This document shows positions 52,159-62,429 of a stretch of DNA of 64,000 bases, piece by piece (the stretch's first letter is position 1; each line of letters opens with the position of its first letter). A model generated the notes under the pieces. That model did no database searches, had not been told where the DNA came from, and saw only the letters and a list, made by a program, of their open reading frames with translations. The stretch comes from Rhizophagus irregularis. Lineage: Eukaryota; Glomeromycota; Glomeromycetes; Glomerales; Glomeraceae. Where the stretch lies: positions 1,013,501-1,077,500 of the forward strand of contig NC_089438.1 in assembly GCF_026210795.1 (NCBI RefSeq), in the 5' to 3' direction. A program made the position numbers and the translations under genes.

Positions 52159-55100
52159 ACGGTTAGTAACCGTTCATAATATTAAAAAAAAATAAGAAAA
52201 AAAACCAAGATTCGTACTTACTTACGAATCTTTGGTTTTTTCTGTTCTTCAGAAGACATCTGAGACACCCGAGATCTAAAAAGAAAAGAAAAGAATGGTT
52301 ATTAGTAACCGTTTATAATAATATTAAAAAAAAAATCAAAAAAAATAAACCAAGATTCGTACTTACGAATCTTGGTTCCACTTTTCCAAAGATCGGAAGC
52401 CAACCCGAAGCCTAAAAAAAAAGAAAGAACGGTTATTAGTAACCGTTCATTAATATTAAAAAAAAAAAATCAAAAAAATAAACCAAGATTCGTACTTACG
52501 AATCTTGGTTCCTCTTTTCCCAAAGGTCAGAAGCCCACCCGATCCTAAAAAAAAAGAAAGAACGGTTATTAGTAACTAGGGATGCCAAAAGGTCAGTTAT
52601 AACCGATTATAACCAGTTTTTATCGGTTCGGTTACGGTTCGGTTTCAGTCTAAGACCGACCGGTTAACCGTCGGTTTTATATATAAAAAAAACTGACAAA
52701 AAAACTGATCAGTTAATCATATATTCCAAAAGAAAAAAATGTTTCTTTCATTAATTATATTGAGAATATTATTAAAAATTATGATTTTGGTGTTTATTTA
52801 TATATATAGTATTCTTATTTTTGAAATAATAGGAAAATTTTTTACACGTCAATCACATGATTTTTCGTTCCACTGAAAAAAATCGCAAAATTGACATTAT
52901 TATCGTAAAAAAAATTATAATTTTAAGGAATATTATCAAATAAAATTATAATTAACACTTCTAACATTAGTTCATTCAATTTTGCAGTAATTTTGCGATC
53001 GGTTTTGCAATTTGGTTTTATCGGTTGGTTTTGCGGTCAGTTCGGTTTCAGCTGAAAACCGCGGTTTTAAAACTGAAACTGAACTGAACTGACCGTTGGC
53101 ATTCCTATTAGTAACCGTTCGTAATATTAAAAAAAAAATTAAAAAAAAATAAACCAAGATTCGTACTTATGAATCTTGGTTCTTCTTTTCCTGAAAATCA
53201 GAAGTCCACTCCACCCGATCCTAAAAAAAAGAAAGAACGGTTATTAGTAACCGTTCATTAATATTAAAAAAAAGAAAATTAAAAAAATTAAACCAAGATT
53301 CGTACTTACGAATCTTGGTTTTTCCACACAAAAGCCCACCTGAACCTATAAAAAAAGAAAGGAACGGTTAGTAAACCGTTCCAAAATGATAAAAAAAAAA
53401 TAAAAATAAAAAAAAGATTAAAGATTTGTACTTATGAATCTTTGGGTTTTCGTTCTTCGGAAGCCCACCTGAACCTATAAAAAAAAAAGAAAGAATGGTT
53501 AGTAAACCATTCATAATAATAATAAATAAAAAAAAGATTAAAGATTTGTACTTACGAATTTTTGGGTTTCGTTCTTCAGAAACCCACCCGATCCTAAAAA
53601 AAAGAAAAGAACGGTTATTAGTAAACCGTTCATATATTAAAAAAAAACAAAAAAAAAAGAACTAAGATTCGTACTTACTTACGAATCTTAGTTTCTTGGT
53701 TTTCCATTCTTCGGAAGCCTGCCAGATCCTAAAAAAAAAGAAAAGAACGGTTAGAACCGTTCATATATTAAAAAAAAACAAAAAAATTAAACCAAGATTC
53801 ATACTTACTTATGAATCTTGGTTTCTTGGTTTTCCTTTTTTCAGAAACCCACCAGATCCTAAAAAATAGAAAAGAACGGTTATTAGTAACCGTTCATAAT
53901 ATTTTTTTAAAAAATAAAAAAAAATCCAAGATTCTTACAAATCTTTGGAATTTTCCCATTCTTCAGAACATGAAAGCCCACCCAAATCTATAAAAAATAA
54001 AAGAATGGGTATTAGTAACTGTTTGTAATATTTTTTTAAAAAAATAAAAAAAAATCCAAGATTCTTACGAATCTTGGAATTTTCCCATCTTTCGGAACAT
54101 CCGATCCTAAAAAAAAAGAAAAAAAAACAGTTATTAATAACCGTTCATAATATTAAAAATAAACAAAAAAAATAACCAAGTTTCAAACTTACGAAACTTA
54201 GTTTTTTCCATTTTTCAGAAGTCATCTGAGAGCTAAACTTAAAAAAGAAAAATAAAAAAGAATGGTTAGTATTAACTGTTTATATTAAAAATATAAAAAA
54301 AAAACTCCAAAGAATTCATACTTATGAATCTTTGGGGTTTCTATACTTTGGAAGCCCATCCAAACGGCTGAACCTAAAAAAAAAGTAAAAAAAGAACGGT
54401 TAGTAACCATTCATATTAAAAATATAAAAAAAAAATCCAAAGAATTCGTACTTATGAATCTTTGGGGTTTCTATACTTCGGAAGCCCACCTGAGCGGCCA
54501 AACCTAAAAAAAAAGTAAAAAAAAACGGTGAGTAACCGTTCATATTAAATTAAAAAATAAAAATAAATAAACCAAGTTTTGTACTTACAAAACTTGATTT
54601 TTCCATACTTCGGAAGCCCACCCGAACGGCTGAACCTAAAAAAAAGTAAAAAAAAAACAGTTAGTAACCGTTCATACTAAATTAAAAAATAAAAAAAAAT
54701 AAACCAAGTTTCGTACTTACGAAACTTGATTTTTCCATACTTTGGAAGCCCACCTGAATGGCCGAACCTAAAAAAAAGTAAAAAAAAAATGGTTAGTAAC
54801 CGTTCATACTAAATTAAAAAATAAAAATAAAAATAAACCAAGTTTTGTACTTACGAAACTTGGTTTTTCCATACTTTGGAAGCCCACCTGAACGGCCGAA
54901 TCTAAAAAAAAGTAAAAAAAGAACAGTTAGTAACCATTCATATTAAAAAAAATAAAAAAAACTCCAAAGAATTCATACTTACGAATCTTTGGGGTTTCTG
55001 TACTTCGGAAGCCCACCCGAGCCTTTTAAATGGGCGTCTTGAATCTAAAAAAGAAAAAAATGAAAATGTCAGTAAAATGTTTCGTTAAAAGAAGTAAATA

Positions 55101-55180
55101 TTTGAAGGTATATGTATACCTTCGAAAGAGATAAGTGACGAAAGGAAAGGAAAAAGGGTAAGGAAGGGAAAAGCGAAGGA
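52159..55180 (-). other. Array of 18 exon-intron-like modules
   Basis: On the minus strand 18 units of about 125 bp each hold: a polypyrimidine run ending in AG; an exon-like stretch of 45-62 nt such as GATCGGGTGGGCTTC...AAGATTC; a donor GTAAGTAC; an AT-rich stretch; and a TACTAAC/TACTAAT branch-site match 20-30 nt before the next AG. Measured example: exon 52544-52500, intron 52499-52412 (88 nt), next exon 52411-52367. The donor is the loop of a hairpin (CCAAGATTC-GTAAGTAC-GAATCTTGG) and the branch site is the loop of another (GAACGGTTA-CTAA-TAACCGTTC). Stems change in a compensatory way between units. Exons of 47 nt are open in all three frames; those of 45 nt in at least two. A pyrimidine-rich first exon probably lies at 55127-55290, with donor GTATAC near 55120. 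Coding or non-coding is undecided. Confidence 0.7.
52577..53107. mobile_element. hAT-like miniature element, TAGGGATGGCAA family, copy 4
   Basis: Ends TAGGGATGCCAAAAGGTCAG and CTGACCGTTGGCATTCCTA, with a perfect duplication TTAGTAAC (52569-52576, 53108-53115). The duplicated 8-mer is part of the branch-site hairpin of one array unit. Interior has GGTTTT/AAAACC-rich words and diverges from copies 1-3. Confidence 0.92.
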
Positions 55181-55290
55181 AGGGAAAGGAGAACGAAGGG
55201 AGGAAAAGAAGAAGAAGAGAAACTGGGACGAAGGAAAAGGGGAACGAAGGAAAGGAAAGGGCAGGGAGGGAAGGAAGAAAATTAAAAAAG
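55127..55290 (-). other. Purine-rich block, possible 5' exon of the array transcript
   Basis: GGAAAGGAAGGGAA-type sequence on the plus strand, pyrimidine-rich on the minus strand, ending at CGAAG before a donor-like GTATAC that again sits in a hairpin (GAAGGTATACATATACCTTC). It lies just inside the right end of the TIR element, where a promoter would be expected. Confidence 0.4.
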
Positions 55291-55487
55291 TTTAAAAAAG
55301 GATCATTCTTTTTTAAACTTTTATTTTAATACGCGTATCACGTAATGTGTAATGTTTGATTAACATAATTCAACTAGATTGAATATATGTCTAATCATAG
55401 ATCTTTACTAATTGAAGTTGAATTTTATTAATTCTAGTCAAATATAGGCCAAATTGTATTAAGGCCGAATATTCCTTTTTCGACTAG

Positions 55488-57244
55488 TGATAAAGGTCCA
55501 TAAATAGTTAAGTTGCATGCTAATACAGTGAAATCCCTTGCAATAATGGAAGATAAGCCAAGTAACTTTCCAGTCTATCTGATTATTATTCCTATAACAT
55601 AATTCCTGATTATTTTTTAATAATGACCATTCAGTAGCTTCACCTGTAGCTAATATTTTCAAAATAAATCTTCTAATATTAACTTCAATAGGATTATCTA
55701 CTATAAAAACAGGAAAGTAAGATAATATATTATTAATAAAATCTACATTATTCCTAAATAAATTGTTTCCACATTAGCCTTTCTTTGCTAATTTGTTAGC
55801 TATATCATTGCCTGTTATGCCACTATGACCCTTTATTTTAACCAACTTTAAATTTATAGCTGCTTCTCTGATCAACATAATTATTTTAATAATGATTAAG
55901 TTATTAGTCTTTTTAAGCCATGTTCTAGTTGTTGAATTAAAAGCTGAATAATTGAGTTTATAGCACCTAAGCTGTCTGTATAAATAGTTACATTGGAATT
56001 TTCTGGTGCTGTTAACAATGCTAAGAAAATAGCTACTATTTCTGCCCTGGTTGATGATAGCCATAAAGATAGACATGAGTATACTGAAAATTCTCCTAAT
56101 TCATTGTTTATATAGAATGCTGCTCCTAAATCCACAGTAGTATTATCTGTTATATGTGAAAGATCATTATTATTTATAATTTGATTAGCTAGTGATCCAT
56201 CTGTATAATATTCAATATTTTTCAATGACTTTAACTGATGTCTTATATCTGTAAGTTCTTGTTTAAGTGTATCTTGTTCTATCCATCGATTAATCCATAG
56301 GCCTAAATTGTCTCCATTCAAATTAATTGTAGGTGTTTTTTCCAATTGTTGTATATCAATATTTGCTGAAATATTTTTGGCTCTATTTAGCGATTCCACT
56401 ATATAATACCAGTTGACATGTGTGGTTGCACCTGTTGACAATCGAATAAAAATTGGTAATACTAATGCATTATGTTGGGTTATTGTAATTATTTTTGGAC
56501 ATTTCTGTTTCTGAATGATTGCTTTTTGAGGGTTATCTAAACATATTTCCATATTGCAAACTTCTATGATTAAACATTCAATTTTTTTCCCATTTTTCTT
56601 TATATGTATTCTTTTCTTAACAAATCCTATTGAAACTTCATTGTTTTTATCTTTTATTATAACATATGGGTGTTTTCGCTTGTCTTCTGATACTGGTTGT
56701 AATATATTACTCAGGAAATTAAACAAGAAATGTCTAGGCATTTCCGGTGCTAATATTCCCTTGATCCATCGGGTTAATAATTGAAACCATTTGGCTATGC
56801 GTCCTTTGGCTGATAGCCCTGCAATGAAACGATAACACGCCAACTCATAGTATGTCCAGAAGGTAATATTAATTGGCTAGCATATATAAGTGGATATAAA
56901 TTTGAAGTTCCAATTTTTCGTAATAAATTGAGACATCTATGTGTTATAAATATTTCTCTAATGGGCATATTTCCACCATTGATGGTCCATATTGTCCTAT
57001 TTATGTAATCTTGTTGTATGATAATATTCAATTTCTGGGCTATAATAATATTGTATAGGCTTAGATTTGACTTTGCTTCTTGATGTCCTAGAAATAATAA
57101 TCCTGATTCATGTTCAAAAATCTTATCATGTATGGCCAATCGCAACTGTGCAGCCCTACATCTTATCATTATAGATCTAGATGCCAGTGAATTACTATTT
57201 ATTAGATATATAAAAGCAGTGATCTGATTTGCGCATATTTGATC
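55488..57244 (-). pseudogene. LINE RNase H domain and following region
   Basis: Continues the RT frame after a TAG at 57245 (INNP-stop-DQICANQ). RNase H motifs: IEYYTDGSLANQ, SSTRAEIVAIFLALL, VTIYTDSLGAINS and KGHSGITGNDIANKLAKK, giving the Asp-Glu-Asp-Asp set. At least one frameshift (near 55910) and further shifts split it among three frames. The C-terminal part reaches LWTFIT at 55488, where the TIR element begins. Confidence 0.85.
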
Positions 57245-59509
57245 CTATGGGTTATTAATCCCTAAAATGTATCTATGATATAATGCTGATGTTGGATAGC
57301 TTTTAGGCAACTCACATATCTGCTTAACTAATTTAATCACTGGAGTAAATAAAATATTCCATTCATTTTCTGATAATGTCATTAATTGGGCTACATATAC
57401 TACTCTTGGAATAAGAACATGATTAATAAGGTACGCAATATGTCCTACTGTAATGCGTTTTCTTCTAATAGGATTCAAAAATCTTTCAATTATATCTTGG
57501 AGTCTTTTAATGGATCTTTTCCTTGAATTAGAAGAAGAAAAATAACATCCTAAATACCGTATCTCTTTATCTGTAGCTTGAACCTTTGAGTTGTCACGTC
57601 CAATAGTGATATATAACTCATCTCTAGGTAATTTAGGATTTATTACCATCAGCTCAGATTTTTTTCCATTTATATCTACATCATGGAAATAATAGAATTG
57701 TGTGGCTATATTAATTGATGCCTGAATTTTATCTCCTGAACTATCCAAATAGCTTGTATCATCCATATAGGCTATAACTGGTACTCTTAGTCTATATTGT
57801 TGCCATGTTGATCAATCCTGAACGTCTGAGGGCCACGTATTCACCATTTCATACCCTTGTTGCTGATTGCATGCTTGTTGAATAGCTACAAGTAAAGAAT
57901 CGTAAAAAATTCTCCAGAGAAGAGGTGAGATCGCATCACCCTGATCAATACCATCTCCCCTTATAAAGGTTGGACTAGGGCCAAATGCTGTTATTACGCT
58001 CATTTGTCTATTTTTGAATAATCCTGTAATCCATAAAATGAATTTTTCTGGTATGTCTAGCCTTCTTAGTGCTAGTTGTAAACTCTCCAAGCTAACTGAA
58101 TTGTATGCTTTTATCATATCCTGGATTACCACCCAAAGTTCTTGTCCATTCTCCCTTGCATCTTCTATTATATCATTTATTAAACGTAACGGTATTGCTG
58201 TGTCTTCTCCTTTTAGACCGCAACAATTTAATCTGCGTAATACTTTATTATTTGTCAAAATTGTACTTAATCGATTTGTCAATAATTTGGTTACGGATTT
58301 TCTGATGTTATCTAACAATGCTATGGGACACGTGTTGGCCAAAATATAATCAAATTTCTGCAGTTTCGGAATCGGATGAATGAGCGATTGTTTCCATTGG
58401 TCTGGCATGATTCCTAATTTCAAAGACAAATTAATGACCTTTAATATAATGGAGCTAGATTTGTCTGAAATATGTTTTATTATAGCGTATTCAATGCCTG
58501 AGGGACCTGGTGCTGAGTTCGTGTTTACCAATTTAAGTGTTCGCTGCCATTCTTCTAACGTTATCTCTAAGGTTGCTTGCCGAAACCTAGGGGTTTAAAC
58601 AAGATGGTGTTTCGCCGAAAAGCGAAATTCTGCTGAAACTATATTAAAGTTATATTAAAAAACTGGCGAAACTTTGGAGAAAGGCGAAACTGCCGAAACT
58701 TATTATAAATGCCGAAACTGCCAAAACTCTGCCGAAACTATAATAAATCTATAGTAAAATTTTGACAAAACTAATCGTAGGATTTTGAAGAGGTTTAGAC
58801 AAGCAACCTTAGTTATCTCATCCATCAAATTAGCCATACACTCAGTGAATTCACCTTTTGGCCTATATATATTGCTCCAGAAAACATCCTGTTCTATCGA
58901 TTTGGTATTACGTTTTTGTAAAATTCCTGCAAAAGTATCTTTTGCATGGGTTCTAATTGTATCAGGATCAATTGCTAATCTAACACTTTCATTTTTGTTA
59001 GAAATTACTGCTCGATCAATAATGATATGTTCCTTAACAGCATCCTGTGTGGAAAACAGCCACTTAGGAATATCCGAGTGAATAATGTTGCATCGTTTTT
59101 CTATGCTCTCTTGGATCTTGCTTAAACGTTGTGCTTGTAAATAATTTTTGTCTATTTTGATTCTTTGTTTAACTACACCTTTAACATTATTAATCCATAT
59201 GTCACTAAAAAGGTCATGTGTAGGAATAATAAGTTCCTCATGCTTATCTATGAATTTATCGTATTCTTTCCTTCTGTAATCATCATTATATTTATTAAAT
59301 CTATTCAACCAATAATCTATCCAATAGGCATATTTAGCAATAAGGAAATCCTGATCTTTACATATTTTCCTAATTAAACTTTCCAATTTAGTAGTATGTC
59401 GCATAGTTTTATCTGCAAATGATAATTTATGTCTTATATTGCGACTTCCTAGATATTTAACTACTTTCATGGGAAGCTCTATGTTTATCGCTATAGATAT
59501 AGCGCTCAT
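57245..59509 (-). pseudogene. LINE reverse transcriptase and linker
   Basis: The linker region (58812-59509) is rich in Lys and Asp and precedes RT. After the 244-bp insertion come RT motifs APGPSGIEYAIIKHI, NTCPIALLDNIRKSVTKLL, WVVIQDMIKAYNSVS and GDGIDQGDAISPLLWRIFYD, then the catalytic VIAYMDDTSYLDSS. A TGA at about 57812 (DVQD-stop-STWQQYRL) lies in the same frame and probably replaces Arg CGA. Thumb and later parts continue to 57245. Confidence 0.9.
58568..58811 (+). mobile_element. hAT-like miniature element, TAAGGTTGCTTG family, copy 4
   Basis: 244 bp, the same length as copies 1 and 3, with ends TAAGGTTGCTTG and CAAGCAACCTTA and a perfect duplication GTTATCTC (58560-58567, 58812-58819). 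Inserted in the LINE between linker and RT. Confidence 0.97.
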
Positions 59510-59831
59510 AACATTATCCCAAAGTTCATTGAATCTTCGTTTTATTTCTTCTCTATCAGTGTCCTTTTCGTCCCCTAATTGTATTTCATAATTAAATCCA
59601 TCTATTAGTTGTTGGAAGTCCTATACTTCTATTTCTCTATCTAAAGTTTCGGTAAAATTTTTCCATTGCATATTGGTTATTTTACTAAAATCTACTATAT
59701 GTTTATTTTGGTGTTTATCTCCTAAAACTATCCTGTAATTGATCTGGGACACAATGCCGGAAATTGTTCTTAATGAATCCTGATATGTTTAGCGTTGTTG
59801 AAATTATACTATGATGACTGTTTGTGACCAT

Positions 59832-60658
59832 CTATGATGAATGCACTGAAAACTCTACTGGAATCACATCGGGTTCATGTGTGATCCAGATTTGATCAAT
59901 CCTCGATTTTGAGATAGGACCTGTCTTACATTTATTTTTATCCCATTTCTCATATATGAATAATTCTGCATCTGGATAAAGAATTCTACACACATCATAA
60001 AGACCTAACTGCGATAGTTGTATTAGAAATTGAGATCCTGGTTGTCCAGTACTGGACGATCGATCTATCCTATTATTAATTGTGTCATTGAAATCCCCTA
60101 ATACAACGTGCAGCACTACGGTGTTGTGAACTGATCAGTCATGTCCCTCCATAGCTATTTTCAATTCGTCAATCAAATTTTTTCTCATGTTTTGATTGTT
60201 AGGAGCGGCGTATATTGACCAGACCCATATTTCTCTTTGTATGAATAAAAATTTAACTACTAAAATATATGGGATATGCATACTACTGAGTAATAATGTT
60301 TTATCCATTTGTTATGAATCACAAGTGCCATTCCCGATCCTTTAGTTTTTTGATCACGTTTACTGAAAATTATTGAATAAACCTTTGACTTAATGTCCTG
60401 GTTTATAAAATATTCCTGACGATAGCCTATATTTGTTTCTAATATAGCCATAATGTTGATATTGTTTTCTTTAATAAATTCCAATAAATTATGAAGTTTC
60501 TGTATAGACGGGACACTAGCAATCCAATCTATATTATGTGCTGCAATGTGCATTTCTAAAAATATTGAATTTTTTGTCTCTTGATCATTCAACTTTCCCT
60601 TAACAAATCTTAGCCTTTGTCTTGCTAAGAATTTGTTAACACTTTCTTCGTTTGTCAA
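59832..60658 (-). pseudogene. LINE APE-type endonuclease
   Basis: Motifs INIMAILETNIGY (Glu of the ETN motif), GSGMALVIHNKW, WVWSIYAAPNNQ, LHVVLGDFNDTIN and SRIDQIWIT, then NSHHSII, in the order of apurinic-like endonucleases that nick target DNA. Broken by a 1-nt frameshift near 60290, a TGA in EGHD-stop-SVHN at about 60135 and a TAG at 59832. Confidence 0.85.
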
Positions 60659-61350
60659 GACTTCGACTACTTCTTCTATGTTGTCTTGATCCTTTTGAAA
60701 GTCCCCTCTTCAATCGTTAGTTCATTTGTTTCTGGGTGTATATCTTCTCCACCACCCACTAAACATCCTTTTTGTTTATGTTGTTATGACCGTCCGTCAC
60801 TTGTGTATTGTGTTGAGGATGTGTTGTTATCCTGATTATTCTTGTAGAGATTGCCCAGATCTTGGCATTTTTCCCTCCCTTCTATTCTTATTACGCGTGT
60901 AACTTTGTTTATCATCTTGTGTAACCTTTGTTGTTTTTTGTTTAGACTGGCTAAAGAAAACTTTTTCCGATAACTTCTTATATTCTTTTATTTTATTTTT
61001 CTTATCTTACAATTAATTTTTTTTTTTTTCGATTTAAATAAAAATTAATATATTATAATTCTAAAACTATTTATTAATAAAATAAAATAAATTAATCAAT
61101 TAAAATTGGTATAAAATATATCAACTTTAATATATTTATACATTTATCAATTTGATAATTATTTAATATTAAAATAATAATAAAATATTGATTTAAAAAA
61201 AATTGTATTTAGATAATAGCTAGGTCAACTATAGATCAAATAGATCAAATAGTTGCGAAATTAAAAGAAATTATTATGAAAACAAATTGTAATAGTAAAT
61301 TCTCAAAGTGAGTTGATTCAAATAATGGCAATAAATCAATATTAATCTAT
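60659..61350. other. LINE 5' region and AT-rich spacer
   Basis: 60659-60950 still looks coding on the minus strand (DFQKDQDNIEEVVEVLTNEE just upstream of the endonuclease) but has several stops. From about 61000 the sequence becomes AT-rich and featureless. Confidence 0.4.
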
Positions 61351-61358
61351 TATATGAG

Positions 61359-62085
61359 ATGAATATGACATCAATTGATTTAAGCATTTTGGTTGATAAA
61401 TTGGTTAGTCTTATTTATGAGAAATTAAATGAAGGTAAGAATAAACAAATAAAATCTATATTTGGTTATTAAATAATTAAGTAATTCAAATTTTTCAAAA
61501 AACTTGCAGATTTGGAAAATAATGTAGCACAACTTTACTTATATGTGTATTATTGGACTATAGAACAAGTGCTTTTGAATTGTCTAGAATCAGCCTGTGG
61601 AATTAATTATTTAGGTTATTATTATGAAAAGGAATTGGAACTGATATTAATTAACAAAAGGCATTTAAGGCGGCAGATTTAGAAAATTCAAATAGGATAA
61701 GTAACTTAGGATGTTGCCATGGGAACTGATGTCAATACACAAAAAGTATTCATAAAGCAGTTAATTTAGGGAATAAATAATTTAGGCTGTTGTTGTAGAA
61801 AAGAAATTGGAACTCATTTGAATTACTGTATATCAAAATCAGCAGATTTAGGAGATTCATATGGATGAATAACTTAGGGAATTGCTATAGAAGGGAATTA
61901 GAACAGATTTTAGTAGGAAAAAAGCATTTGGAATATACCAAAAAGCTGCAGATTTAGCAAATAATATAAGTGGCTTAATATAATCTTGCTTTGATGTACG
62001 AAACTGAAAATGGGAAAATGGGATCAAAAGATATAGATTAAGCAATTTATTGGTCAGTATAAACTGGAACACAAAAATACTCAAA
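61359..62085 (+). pseudogene. Sel1-repeat protein, degraded
   Basis: ATG at 61359 begins MNMTSIDLSILVDKLVSLIY, a head seen in Sel1-repeat and kinase-Sel1 proteins of Rhizophagus. A 75-bp GT-AG intron (61435-61509) joins in phase to DLENNVAQLYLYVYYW. Afterwards at least four Sel1-like units can be traced through frameshifts and stops: CGINYLGYYYEK, KAADLENSNRISNLGCCHGN, KSADLGDSYG and a last unit with KAADLANN and LALMYETENGKMG. Sel1 repeats are protein-binding helical hairpins. With so many breaks it cannot make a full product. Confidence 0.8.
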
Positions 62086-62379
62086 TAAATAAAGAATTGA
62101 CAAATTCAGATTTTACTTTATTGTTTATATGCAAAACTTTTGAAGTTCTGATAAAGAATTGTTTTCAAAGCATGTTTTATATATTATATTAAATTTTGTT
62201 CTATTCAGTCTGTTTTTATATTTGGGATTAATCCTAGTTCAATTGTTGCAATTAAAACTTAACGAAATCAGAAGTATCATATTTTTTCAAAAGAAGTATT
62301 TTTTTCGTAACTAGACAAATTTTTTATTTCACATGATATTCTTAGCTAAAATGATTGAATCACATGATATTAGTAATAT

Positions 62380-62387
62380 ATTCCTCA

Positions 62388-62429
<42 letters not shown>

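Larger units (their letters stand above)
35499..55487. mobile_element. TIR element carrying the exon-like array
   Basis: Inverted ends TAGTTGAAAAAGGA at the left and, read inward from the right, TAGTCGAAAAAGGA. Both termini are rich in subterminal words such as TTCGGCC, GGTCGAAT and AATATTCG. Flanking sequences show no duplication, and joining 35498 directly to 55488 restores the LINE frame (LWTFIT then CIAKLFHK). Without gypsy B and one hAT-like copy the element is about 3.2 kb. It carries no transposase that I can see. Superfamily unassigned. Confidence 0.7.
34733..60900 (-). mobile_element. LINE (non-LTR retrotransposon) split by later insertions
   Basis: One coding strand runs from about 60660 down to 55488 and resumes at 35498-34733, on the far side of a 20-kb insertion. 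Order: APE-type endonuclease, linker, RT with YMDD, RNase H, Cys-rich tail. A LINE with RNase H suggests an I- or Tad-like clade. It contains at least six in-frame stops, one or more frameshifts and a 244-bp element, so it is dead. The 5' limit at about 60900 is approximate. Confidence 0.85.

Noticed and set aside
52159-55180. CRISPR-like array
   Set aside because: Repeats are not separated by unique spacers, units vary in length, and the genome is eukaryotic with splice-like signals.
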